A model generated the notes under the pieces. That model saw only the letters and a program-made list of their open reading frames with translations. It ran no database searches and was not told where the DNA came from. DNA of 64,000 nucleotides from Candidatus Albibeggiatoa sp. nov. NOAA (GTDB lineage Bacteria; Pseudomonadota; Gammaproteobacteria; Beggiatoales; Beggiatoaceae): NCBI GenBank assembly GCA_025800385.1, contig JAOXRS010000008.1, positions 1 through 64,000 of the forward strand, in the 5' to 3' direction. Made by a program: the position numbers and the translations under genes. This document shows, in pieces, positions 50,101 through 57,959 of the stretch. The number at the start of each line of letters is the position of its first letter. The stretch's first letter is position 1.

Positions 50101-51301
50101 GCGTTTAAGCCAATTAGCCCAAGCCTTAGATGCAGGCACAGAAAGCCAAATCGCACGAGATTTAACTTGGTTAGAACAAGCTGCTCAAGGCACAGTGCGT
50201 GATTATCCTTATTATGCCTATGGTTGCCGCACGGTGTTGTTGACGGGGGCAACAGGATTTGTCGGCGCGGCATTATTGGCGGAATTGCTGAATGATGCAG
50301 AATTACAAGTGCATTGTTTGGTACGGGCAAGTGATAAAGCAGCCGCTAAACAACGCTTACATGACGCGCTCGCAGTGCAAAATCTGACGTGGCAAGCCGA
50401 ATGGGATAGTCGTTTACAACTGCATTGTGGAGATTTAACCCAACCGCAATTAGGTTTGAACGATGCCGATTGGCAAACTTTATCCAATGAGGTCGATACG
50501 GTGGTGGCAAATGCGGCTCAAGTCAGTGTGATGCGGGACTATCAAAGCTTGAAAGCGGCTAATGTGGGCGGTGTCGAACAGTTGTTAAACCTCACAGCAA
50601 ATGGACGACCCAAACGTTTGTTAATGGTGTCTACGCTGGCGACCTTGCCTAGTGAATCGATTGCGCCAAAAGCTGAACCGCGTCGTTACGATGTACATAT
50701 GGGTTTGGTCGATGGTTATCAGCAAAGCAAATGGGTGGCGGAACAACGGGTATTCAATGCGATTGAACAAGGTCTTGGCGGTGAAATTGTGCGCTTGGGT
50801 CGGGTGACATCTGCATTTGATACCGCGCCAAATCCGAATGATTTACTGTGGCGCATCCTTGCCAGCGGTTTGCGTCATGGGCGTTTGCCAGCCTTAGGTT
50901 TTAGCGAAATTTGGACACCTGTTGATTATGTTGCGGCGGTGTTGGCAGCGTTATTAAAAACCCCGAAACAAGGCACGGTTTGGCATCTTACGCCGTGGTC
51001 GCCTGTATCGTTAACCCAAGTTTATGAATGGTTGAAAAGTGCAGGTTATGAGTTTGTTGAACAGCCTTTGCCTGAATGGTTGGCGCATTTACGCACCCAA
51101 GGCAATGACGATGACCATACTTTAGCAGCCTTTTTCGACCAGCGTGCAGGCGAACCACCTGAACCCACAGGCTTATTTGAACCGCCATCGTTTGATCCCG
51201 CTTGGCATGATGGGTTGAAACAACGTGCTGAACCCAGTGCAGAACATTTTCATGCGGTATTGGCAGCCGCTCAAGTCAGTGGATTAATTCCTAAACCTTA
51301 A
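47096..51301 (+). CDS. mxcG: MxcG-like NRPS, C-A-T-reductase, predicted to activate lysine
   Basis: The 1401-residue protein starts at a GTG with GGAGGA upstream, overlapping entB. Domains in order: condensation (about 4-430, active site HHLLVDG near 134), adenylation (about 440-920; YTSGSTGRPKG, YGPSEAT, YRTGDKV, GRIDDEFKLSGHRI, KTASGKVD), carrier (GGQSLQ, Ser near 973) and a reductase (from about 1040; NAD(P)-binding LTGATGFVGA, then YQQSK with the catalytic Tyr/Lys). There is no thioesterase. The specificity core in A4 reads FDASVEE, so Asp235-Ala236-Glu239, which fits a lysine-type pocket. The single C domain would act twice, adding DHB to both amines of lysine, with the R domain releasing an aldehyde, as MxcG does. 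Lysine specificity is inferred. Confidence 0.92.
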   Translation: MPPNVYPLTQAQSGLWLSQQQSGVPTLYHTAERVCLHGELDEARLQAAITQALDEAEGLHVVIDTDGEQPVQRVQRAPIPLEKMDVSAEPNPETVARQWMDNALRQPIDLAQGGLVRQALIRLDAQHHEWYLAIHHLLVDGFGFRLIQQRVAQLYVDPDAEPAFAPWSRLFEEENTYLNSPRPQQDKAFWEQRCAGLPASPPRLTEQPPAYAARLIQVRGDFSDALRKGLEQQAKAAACHWTDWIYAAIALLLHQKNGVHDIPLGMPVMGRLGSPAARVPALVMNLTLLRVQLTAGHDASQIAQAVHAELKACRRHQRYRYPELLRDLRAAGGERPFAVVVNLLPFDSPLDFGDIQAHPEGISAGGYDDLVITLRPTRDGFHLELEGSPEVYTGAALTRLHDDIMTLLHTLAKQPETVKVATSPYTLLQGVALNQPAQDVWQCIQTQAQNRPQHEALTEAGKSLTYAELVERVQQLANALYQRGVRHGQRIALLMPQGMDAICALLALLSLGAAYVPLDPKAPNARRRTVLEDATPEGVICDDSLEVPDGFEPVWQWSALSADNNAPQAARTIPEAETPAYLVYTSGSTGRPKGVVIGQGALAHFTAAAVQAYELTADDRMLHFAPLHFDASVEEIFCTLTCGATLIVRDDSPTRSPAEFTQRLIDWNITFLDLPTAYWQEWSYALQQQNIAMPSQLRGVIIGGEALHDEPRLRWFGLDNAPTLWNSYGPSEATVVATLCRLDSADDVNTIGRPLPEVNAWIADENGEPCAPDEAGELMLSGSGLALGYHNMPRQTAERFVQAWAFSDAPRSYRTGDKVRINAQGELVYLGRIDDEFKLSGHRIVPSEVEAMLLSLHGVEQAAVLGIEAAPERRYLAAFIVSAEGEAARLRNELGAQLPEALIPSRFEWLEQLPKTASGKVDRQQLQALAKQSESTAYDTDETKTERMIREVWTTVLGHAEFDQEADFFMLGGQSLQCLQVANRLGAALGRPVPIPLLFSHPRLSQLAQALDAGTESQIARDLTWLEQAAQGTVRDYPYYAYGCRTVLLTGATGFVGAALLAELLNDAELQVHCLVRASDKAAAKQRLHDALAVQNLTWQAEWDSRLQLHCGDLTQPQLGLNDADWQTLSNEVDTVVANAAQVSVMRDYQSLKAANVGGVEQLLNLTANGRPKRLLMVSTLATLPSESIAPKAEPRRYDVHMGLVDGYQQSKWVAEQRVFNAIEQGLGGEIVRLGRVTSAFDTAPNPNDLLWRILASGLRHGRLPALGFSEIWTPVDYVAAVLAALLKTPKQGTVWHLTPWSPVSLTQVYEWLKSAGYEFVEQPLPEWLAHLRTQGNDDDHTLAAFFDQRAGEPPEPTGLFEPPSFDPAWHDGLKQRAEPSAEHFHAVLAAAQVSGLIPKP

Positions 51302-51303
51302 CA

Positions 51304-51350
51304 TTGTCTGAATCGGGATTTTCAAGATGAAAAGATTGTCAGGATGTAAA
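51304..51350. repeat. Dispersed intergenic repeat-like sequence
   Basis: The stretch holds two similar units (GGATTTTCAAGAT and AGATTGTCAGGAT), in the style of an intergenic repeat frequent in filamentous sulfur bacteria and cyanobacteria. Recognition is from memory and only one copy is present here. It lies in the gap between the NRPS and the aminotransferase. Confidence 0.45.
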
Positions 51351-51463
51351 AAACATTTTGGCAATCTCGATTCCAATAAAACTTTTTTAAAGCAGTACAA
51401 AATCAGTCGTTTTTAAAAATAATTGAAAACACATAAACAGATTACTTGGAGATTTTTACCCAC

Positions 51464-52735
51464 ATGAATGCACCCGTTAACATCAAACCAGACCTTAACC
51501 CGCCTGAATTAGATTTACGTTGCTCTGAAGAATTAGCCGCCCGCGCTAAAACCCGTGTTGCAGGCTTCACCCAATCAATGATGAAACGTCCTGACCAATT
51601 TGCACCGGGGCGGTTTCCGATTTATTTAGAGCAAGGCAATGGCGCAGAAGTCACCGACGTAGACGGCAATTTGTATGTCGATTATGTGTGCGGATTGGGC
51701 GCAAACACTTTAGGACATAATCACCCTGCTGTGACTAAAGCCATTCAAGATAGTTTACAACGCGGCATTATTCACAGTTTACCCGCACCGATTGAAGTTG
51801 ATGTAGCGGACTTGCTATGTGAAATTATTCCAAATGGCGAACATGTTCGGTTTTTCAAAACAGGGGCTGATGCAAACTCGGCAGCGGTTCGTTTAGCACG
51901 GGCAGTGACGGGGCGTGAGAAAATTGTCACAGTTGGTTACAACGGTTGGCATGACCATTACCAATTCGACACCCCCGGAGTCCCCGCAGTCTTACAAGAT
52001 TATACTTTCCGTATGCCGTTATTCACCCCAGCCGACGAAGCCCCATTATTGGATTTAGTTAAACAGCATCACGCAGAACTGGCACTGGTCTTATTATCTG
52101 TACCTTACAACCGTGTATTAAATGCAGAATTTTTACAACAATTACGAGAGCTTTGCCGCCAACATGACGTGTTATTTGTCATCGATGAAGTGGTGACAGG
52201 CTTCCGTTTAGCACTTGGGGGCGCACAAGAATTTTTCGGTGTCGATGCTGACCTTGTCACGCTTTCCAAAGGGATTGCAGCGGGGATGCCATTATCAGCC
52301 GTGGTCGGTCGAGCAGATTTAATGGGCGAAATGGAAAAACTCCAAGTCTCAACTACATTTGGCGGTGAAATGTTGTCATTAGAAGTGTGTCGCGCCGCCT
52401 TATGCACCTATCGTGATACCGATGGTATTGCACGCATGGCAGAACTAGGTAGACGTTTGCGAGATGGTGTCAATCGCGTATCAGCACAAATCGGCACGCC
52501 ATTAAAAGTGGTTGGCTATGATCCGATTCCAATGTTTTTATTCGCGCCCAATCCACAAGAACATTTACGTTTTGCCCCTGATTTTATCGCAGGCATGGCA
52601 CGACGTGGAGTGTTGTTACGACGTGAAGTCAACTTCATCAGTCTTGCACACACAGAAGCCCAAATCGATGCCACTATCCAAGCCACAGCAGAGACTTTGA
52701 CAGAAATGCAAGCCAACGGATTTTTTGACCAATGA
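51464..52735 (+). CDS. mxcL: MxcL-like class III aminotransferase (glutamate-semialdehyde aminomutase family)
   Basis: The ATG at 51464 has GGAG upstream; an in-frame TTG 18 bases earlier is less likely. The 423-residue PLP enzyme has the class III pattern: HPAVTKAIQDSLQRG, FFKTGADANSAAVRLARAVTGREKI, the VIDEVVTGFR motif with the pyridoxal Asp, and Lys269 in LSKGIAAGMPL that binds PLP. It resembles HemL-type enzymes, yet tetrapyrrole synthesis genes are absent, and it sits right after the reductive NRPS. It matches MxcL, which aminates the released aldehyde to give the terminal amine of myxochelin B. The function is inferred from this context. Confidence 0.9.
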   Translation: MNAPVNIKPDLNPPELDLRCSEELAARAKTRVAGFTQSMMKRPDQFAPGRFPIYLEQGNGAEVTDVDGNLYVDYVCGLGANTLGHNHPAVTKAIQDSLQRGIIHSLPAPIEVDVADLLCEIIPNGEHVRFFKTGADANSAAVRLARAVTGREKIVTVGYNGWHDHYQFDTPGVPAVLQDYTFRMPLFTPADEAPLLDLVKQHHAELALVLLSVPYNRVLNAEFLQQLRELCRQHDVLFVIDEVVTGFRLALGGAQEFFGVDADLVTLSKGIAAGMPLSAVVGRADLMGEMEKLQVSTTFGGEMLSLEVCRAALCTYRDTDGIARMAELGRRLRDGVNRVSAQIGTPLKVVGYDPIPMFLFAPNPQEHLRFAPDFIAGMARRGVLLRREVNFISLAHTEAQIDATIQATAETLTEMQANGFFDQ

Positions 52736-53919
52736 TAAGTGTGCGTAATATCACTTTGCTGCTCGCCAGCACTTTAATGATTATGAGTGGTGCAGCCATT
52801 GCGCCTGCCTTGCCAGCGATAGGACAAGCCTTTGCTGATGTTCAAGGGGCGGATTTTTGGGTGCATCAAGTTTTGACCCTCACGGGATTGTCTGTTGCAC
52901 TGGCAGCACCGTTGTTGGGTCGCTTTGTCGATGGTAGTGACCCACGGCATTTGTTAATCCTATCTTTAGTGGTTGCAAGTGTTTCAGGCAGTGCCATCTT
53001 TTTTTATCCCGATTCATTGGTGTTGTTGATTGGCTCACGGTTGTTATTGGGTATTGCAGTTGCAGGCGTGATGTTGGCGTTTACCTTGTTGATTGCCAAT
53101 TATTTCCAAGGTGGTGAATTAGATAAATTTCTTGGTTTACAAGCGGGTGTTGGCGCATACAGTGCGGTGGCGTACTTGGCTATCGGCGGTATGTTGGCGG
53201 AAGTGCATTGGAGCTGGGCATTTTTATTGTTCCTGCTGCCATTGTTTTTAGTGTTGCCTGCATGGTTTTCATTGGATGCAGTATCAGCCGCTGCACCACC
53301 TAAAGGGCAAACCAATAACGCAGAAGCCACCAGTTGGACATTAATTGGTTTATATATTTTAGGTTTGTTGGAAGCCGTCTTTTTCTACTGGGTCTTGGTA
53401 CATGTGCCATTCCATTTAGAAGCCAATTTAGCATTAACGGCCAGTGGTAGCGGGTTTGCAATTGCGGGCATGATGTTATCTAACGCCGTGGTTGCGGGCT
53501 ATTATCCACAAATCCGAGGTGAACGATCTCACGCATTGGTGCAAGGCATCGCCTATTTTAGTTTAGCTTTAGGCTTGTCTTTATTCGCTATTGGCGGGGT
53601 GGTAATGCTGATGTTGGGCTTGTTCTTTATGGGTTCAGCGTTTGGCTTGATGCGACCGAATATCATGCGTTGGTTGTTAACTGTGGTTTCTCCAGCAGCG
53701 CGAGGACGTGCAGTGGGTTTATTCACTTCGGCTTTCTTCATCGGTCAATTTTTATCAGCTCCTTTAGCAGAGCCTGTGATTGCGGCTGCGGGACGTTCGG
53801 TGGCATTTGCATTCGCTGCGATTATCGTTGCCGTGTTGGGTGTGGGTTTAGTATTGCTGAACGCCTATCAAGCCCGTATCCCAGTAAATGAACCACTTAC
53901 CTCACAAGCAGATAGCTAA
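52732..53919 (+). CDS. MFS transporter, likely siderophore exporter
   Basis: The 395-residue protein has about 12 membrane helices and starts in the last four bases of the aminotransferase gene. The first helix (TLLLASTLMIMSGAAIAPALPAIG) carries the pattern of drug-type major facilitators, and LGRFVDGSDPRHLLI is the MFS A-loop. It is placed within the biosynthetic operon, so export of the finished siderophore is the best guess. EntS and similar proteins do this in enterobactin systems. Direction and substrate are inferred. Confidence 0.88.
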   Translation: MISVRNITLLLASTLMIMSGAAIAPALPAIGQAFADVQGADFWVHQVLTLTGLSVALAAPLLGRFVDGSDPRHLLILSLVVASVSGSAIFFYPDSLVLLIGSRLLLGIAVAGVMLAFTLLIANYFQGGELDKFLGLQAGVGAYSAVAYLAIGGMLAEVHWSWAFLLFLLPLFLVLPAWFSLDAVSAAAPPKGQTNNAEATSWTLIGLYILGLLEAVFFYWVLVHVPFHLEANLALTASGSGFAIAGMMLSNAVVAGYYPQIRGERSHALVQGIAYFSLALGLSLFAIGGVVMLMLGLFFMGSAFGLMRPNIMRWLLTVVSPAARGRAVGLFTSAFFIGQFLSAPLAEPVIAAAGRSVAFAFAAIIVAVLGVGLVLLNAYQARIPVNEPLTSQADS

Positions 53920-53924
53920 TTTTT

Positions 53925-54048
53925 GTAGGGTGGAAGAATAGTGTGGTGTTGCCACCAAAGATGTCAGCATTTTTAAAATGAATCTGTTGGCTTAGCAGTG
54001 GTGGAGTGCCGTGTGAGATTATTTGTCAGCACACCGATTCCGCTCTAC
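53925..54048. repeat. MITE-like element with imperfect terminal inverted repeats
   Basis: The ends read GTAGGGTGGAA (53925-53935) and TTCCGCTCTAC (54038-54048), inverted repeats with 9 of 11 positions equal. The 124-base element has no coding frame of note and fills the gap between the MFS gene and the amidohydrolase gene. The family resembles small repeats starting GTAGGGTGG seen in other gammaproteobacteria. No target-site duplication was verified. Confidence 0.55.
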
Positions 54049-54085
54049 ATTTTTAGAATTAAAGGCATTGCCAAGGAAAACAAAC

Positions 54086-55480
54086 ATGTCTGATTTTATA
54101 CTCAAAGGCGGTTTTTTATATGCGGGAGATGAGCAAAATACCGTCATGCCCGATAGTTGGGTTTGGGTAGAAAATGGAATCATTAAGCAAATCGGTGATG
54201 CTGCGCAACCTTTGCCGCAAGGTATCACAGTGCGAGATATTTCCAACCAAATGATTTTACCGGGGTTCGTCAATCCACATTGGCATGAAAGCTTTGTCGC
54301 GCCCGATTTCGAAGACCCTACCGATAAACATGTGACCAAAACCCCTTATGCTGGCGGCGGAAACGTGGAAGCCCTCGGCTCGATGTTTGGTTTTATTTCA
54401 ACAGTGGGCGAACGCTTAACCCCAGAGGAAGGTGTAGCGATTGCAAAATGGAGCATGTGGACGCAATTACGTTCGGGCAGTACCGCGCTAGGTGATATTG
54501 GTTCGGCGAATACAGCGGATGCAATGGCACAAGCAGCATTAGAACTGGGGATTCGGGTGCGCGTCAGTCGTTGGGGTTCGGATATTATGCTCAAAAGCGC
54601 GACTCAATCGTTTGAATATATTGCTGATACCCAAGCGCAAATTCGTGACTGGGAAGATTTAATGCAGAAATGGGATAATCACGCTTCTGGTTTGATTGGT
54701 GGAATGCCATCGGTCACGGGTGCATTCGGCAGCTCGGACGAGCAATTGCAAGCGTTGGGAGAGATTGCCAAACGTTATGACGCGCCTTACGCTACCCATT
54801 TATCACCACTGAAAAATGAAGCCACTGTGCATAAAGCGATTTTTGGCATGACTTCAATTGAACGGTTTGAAAAGTTGGGATTGCTCACACCGAGATTGTT
54901 AGCGGTTCATACGGCGTATGCCACTGATGAGGAATATCAAAAACTGGTCTCGAATCAGGTCAAAATCTGCCATTCTCCTGCACATTACGGTATTCTCGGT
55001 GAGTCGACTGTGAGTGAAACGGGCATGATTGGGCGACTGATTCAAGACGGTTACCCAATTTCAACCAGTACCGATGGCGATGTCACTTATGTTGGGGGGA
55101 TGCCTGAAGCCTTGAGAGCCACACATCTTGGACACAATGAAGCTCTGAATGACAATACGGTTTGTCCACCGACCACCGCATTGCGCACGGGAACGTTGTA
55201 TGGTGCAAAAGCTTTGGCTTGGAGTGAGAAACTAGGTTCAATCGAAGTCGGTAAACAAGCAGATTTCGTGTTAGTCAATATCGATGATTGGCGTTATCAA
55301 CCGTGTAAACATCCATTGCGCACCTTTTTATTATCAGGTAGTAGTGCTGATGTGCACACCGTTATCATTGCGGGTAAAACCTTGATTGAAAACGGCAAGT
55401 CGACTACACATGATGAAGCAAAAATGTATCAAGATTACCTCGATGCGGCGACTGCTGCCCGTCAACGGATTGCACCTTAG
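54086..55480 (+). CDS. mxcM: MxcM-like amidohydrolase, predicted imidazoline-forming
   Basis: The ATG at 54086 has AAGGA eight bases upstream; the 464-residue product then starts cleanly as a metal-dependent hydrolase (an in-frame start further upstream lies inside the gap). Metal ligands seen are His65 and His67 (NPHWHES), His238 (ATHLSP), His275 (VHTAY) and Asp330 (STDGD), so the site is intact and mononuclear as in the TrzA/cytosine-deaminase branch. The position after an MxcE/F/G/L-type set matches MxcM of Pseudoalteromonas, which cyclises myxochelin B to the dihydroimidazole of pseudochelin A. It could instead be an unrelated deaminase; the context makes that less likely. Confidence 0.85.
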   Translation: MSDFILKGGFLYAGDEQNTVMPDSWVWVENGIIKQIGDAAQPLPQGITVRDISNQMILPGFVNPHWHESFVAPDFEDPTDKHVTKTPYAGGGNVEALGSMFGFISTVGERLTPEEGVAIAKWSMWTQLRSGSTALGDIGSANTADAMAQAALELGIRVRVSRWGSDIMLKSATQSFEYIADTQAQIRDWEDLMQKWDNHASGLIGGMPSVTGAFGSSDEQLQALGEIAKRYDAPYATHLSPLKNEATVHKAIFGMTSIERFEKLGLLTPRLLAVHTAYATDEEYQKLVSNQVKICHSPAHYGILGESTVSETGMIGRLIQDGYPISTSTDGDVTYVGGMPEALRATHLGHNEALNDNTVCPPTTALRTGTLYGAKALAWSEKLGSIEVGKQADFVLVNIDDWRYQPCKHPLRTFLLSGSSADVHTVIIAGKTLIENGKSTTHDEAKMYQDYLDAATAARQRIAP

Positions 55481-55577
55481 CATGACATAAAAGCATGGTA
55501 TGATGATGTGAAAGGTATGCCATTTTGTGTGCCTGATGTGTACATTTACAACCCTCCGAATTTTTAAAGACAGAAAT

Positions 55578-56534
55578 ATGAGTGCATTACAACAATTACG
55601 TGACATGACCGTGGTGGTTGCCGATACAGGTGACATTGAATCGATTCGCAAACACCAGCCTCGAGATGCCACAACCAATCCTTCGTTATTACTGGCAGCA
55701 GCGCAAATGCCTGAGTATGCACATTTAGTTGATGATGCTTTGGCACAATCGGATGATGTGCGTGCCAGCCATGCCAATATGGAACGATGCTTAGAACGTT
55801 TGGCGGTGAATTTTGGTAAAGAGATTTTAGCGATTATTCCAGGGCGGGTGTCTGTTGAAGTCGATGTTACATTGTCGTTTGATACTGAAGCCACGATTGA
55901 AGCAGCACGACGAATTATTGCATTATTTGCCGAGCAAGGCATTGAGCGTGACCGTGTGTTGATTAAAATTGCCTCAACATGGGAAGGCATCAAAGCAGCG
56001 GAACAGTTGGAAAAAGAAGGCATTCATTGTAATCTAACTTTATTATTTAGTTTTGCTCAAGCGGTGGCGTGTGCGGAAGCAGGTGTACAATTGATTTCGC
56101 CTTTCGTGGGTCGGATTTTGGACTGGCATAAAGCCAAACGTGGTGTCGATCACATTCCTGCCGAGGAAGACCCCGGTGTATTGTCAGTCACACGGATTTA
56201 TCATTATTTCAAAAAGTTTGGTTATAAGACTGAAATCATGGGTGCGAGTTTCCGTTCAGTGGATGAAATCAAGCAACTGGCAGGTTGTGATTTATTGACA
56301 ATTGCACCGAAGTTATTGGAGCAATTAGAAAATGATGCAGCTGAGTTACCACGTAAATTGAATACAGCAGATGCTCAAGCAATGGATTTAGAAAAATTAA
56401 CCTTGGATGAGAAAACTTTCCGTTGGTTGCATAATGAAGATGCGATGGCAACTGAAAAATTAGCTGAAGGGATTCAGAAGTTTGCAGTTGATTTAGGCAA
56501 GTTGGCAGAGTTTGTCAAAGTGAAAGCGACTTAA
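55578..56534 (+). CDS. tal: Transaldolase
   Basis: The ATG at 55578 gives 318 residues, the normal TalB length; an upstream in-frame start is unlikely. The TIM-barrel enzyme has [13 protein letters not shown], the Schiff-base Lys130 in [29 protein letters not shown], and the [10 protein letters not shown] motif. It moves dihydroxyacetone units between sugar phosphates in the pentose phosphate pathway. It is the last gene of the operon direction. It may raise erythrose-4-phosphate for the shikimate path that feeds chorismate, but this link is inferred. Confidence 0.95.
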   Translation: MSALQQLRDMTVVVADTGDIESIRKHQPRDATTNPSLLLAAAQMPEYAHLVDDALAQSDDVRASHANMERCLERLAVNFGKEILAIIPGRVSVEVDVTLSFDTEATIEAARRIIALFAEQGIERDRVLIKIASTWEGIKAAEQLEKEGIHCNLTLLFSFAQAVACAEAGVQLISPFVGRILDWHKAKRGVDHIPAEEDPGVLSVTRIYHYFKKFGYKTEIMGASFRSVDEIKQLAGCDLLTIAPKLLEQLENDAAELPRKLNTADAQAMDLEKLTLDEKTFRWLHNEDAMATEKLAEGIQKFAVDLGKLAEFVKVKAT

Positions 56535-56670
56535 GAATAAGCAAGTTAATATCCGTACATTTTATTTCTTTATTTGGCGAAACAGTTAATAGAATATTTT
56601 TTTAATCTTTTTAAGATGCTAAAATTAATATTTTTAATTAACCACATTCCTGCCACTTAAAGAAAATAAA

Positions 56671-56946
56671 ATGCCTAGTCCAATTAATGTAAATCCTCAT
56701 AATTTTAAAGTAAAATCCGTCATCTTTGATAATGGTGTGTTTTCTATTGCTATTGGTATTTGGGAAAGTCAAACAAATGCACTAGCCATGCGTTGGAATG
56801 GAGACGAGAATGGTGACGCAGGCTATCCGAAAACATTTGGTAACCCCGTTTGGTTTCTCATTCATAAAGACTTAAACCAACCCATTATTCAAGGTTTAAT
56901 GAGTCAAGACCCCCAATTAGCTAATAAAATTTTAGATAGCATTTAG
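56671..56946 (+). CDS. Small hypothetical protein
   Basis: The 91-residue protein begins MPSPINVNPHNFKVKSVIFD and contains an alternating strand pattern (FSIAIGIWESQTNALAMRWNG) and a C-terminal helix. It has no signal peptide and no membrane segment. A purine-rich stretch (AAAGAAAATAAA) precedes the ATG. I do not recognise the family. It is separate from tal by 136 bases and converges with the AraC gene, with only three bases between the two ends. Confidence 0.65.
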   Translation: MPSPINVNPHNFKVKSVIFDNGVFSIAIGIWESQTNALAMRWNGDENGDAGYPKTFGNPVWFLIHKDLNQPIIQGLMSQDPQLANKILDSI

Positions 56947-56949
56947 TAT

Positions 56950-57891
56950 TCATAGGTTACTCCCTTCCCGAACACAAGCCGATGGGGTGTAACCAAATTC
57001 ACGTTGAAATGCAGTCGAGAAATTCGCGGGACTGGAATAACCTGCTTGATAGGCAGCTTCACTCACTGTAATGCCCTGCTCCAATAAAGACAAACGCGCC
57101 AACTCCAACCGACGAGTACGCACAAACTCCATTACCGTCATTTGATAAGCATTTTTAAACAATCGCTGCAATGTGCTGACACTCATACCGATTTGATTCG
57201 CCAACACATCTACCGATAAATTATCATGAATATGATCCAATATATGCTCTCGAATCTGCCGTGCTCGCTTTGCATCTCGTGTATTCAAACGAGGAACAGC
57301 GATCTCTTTCGGGTTGCTATGACATTGTGCCAATGCATGACGTAATAACCCTAACGCCGCAATACCATAACTCAATTTATCAAACACACTATCTGTCATT
57401 TCAGCTGCCAAAATCTCCTCTGCATGACGAATCGCATGAGCACTGGGCATCCATTGCAACAGAGAAAATGCAGGTTCATAATCAGTTAACCAACGTGTCA
57501 AACCCGTTTCCTGTTCACCAATCAAAGTTGAAAAATGCTCAGCAGGTAAACTAATAGCAACTTTACGAATACGCTGCCCAGCTCGTAACCAACGCTCTAA
57601 TTTTGCAGGTTGACGATTTAACCATAAATACCCTGTCACCCCATGACGTGCGCTCATTCCCAACGGCTGCCCATCCAATGTGGCATCTAAATCACCTTCC
57701 AACATCAATGCAACGGTCAAACTAGGCGGGATCGTGAACTGTTTATGCGCGGTTTGCTTTTCTAATGAATCATTTGCGTGAATATCTAAAGCAATATCAA
57801 GCTGCTCAAACGAGCAACGTCCCTCAATATATTCACAAAGACAAGGTTTATTTGGTGACGGTTCAGTGGTCAGAGAATCAAGCATTTGCAT
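56950..57891 (-). CDS. AraC-family regulator, PchR-like
   Basis: The 313-residue protein has an N-terminal sensor domain (about 1-200) and a C-terminal double helix-turn-helix (about 215-305) with SVDVLANQIGMSVSTLQRLFK and the second helix set ITVSEAAYQAGYSSPANFSTAF ending FGYTPSA. This matches the PchR branch of siderophore-responsive activators, in which ferric siderophore in the cytoplasm is the signal. A perfect Fur box lies 69 bases upstream, shared with the tonB operon. It likely activates iron-uptake genes here. Confidence 0.9.
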   Translation of the reverse strand: MQMLDSLTTEPSPNKPCLCEYIEGRCSFEQLDIALDIHANDSLEKQTAHKQFTIPPSLTVALMLEGDLDATLDGQPLGMSARHGVTGYLWLNRQPAKLERWLRAGQRIRKVAISLPAEHFSTLIGEQETGLTRWLTDYEPAFSLLQWMPSAHAIRHAEEILAAEMTDSVFDKLSYGIAALGLLRHALAQCHSNPKEIAVPRLNTRDAKRARQIREHILDHIHDNLSVDVLANQIGMSVSTLQRLFKNAYQMTVMEFVRTRRLELARLSLLEQGITVSEAAYQAGYSSPANFSTAFQREFGYTPSACVREGSNL

Positions 57892-57959
57892 GTGCCAAGG
57901 TGGTGATAGGATGCCGTTTTAACAAAAATGTTTAACGATTTCTCAAAGGTAAATGTAAT

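Noticed and set aside
51464-52735. Call as hemL (glutamate-1-semialdehyde aminomutase)
   Set aside because: No tetrapyrrole genes adjoin it, and its place after the reductive NRPS fits MxcL much better.
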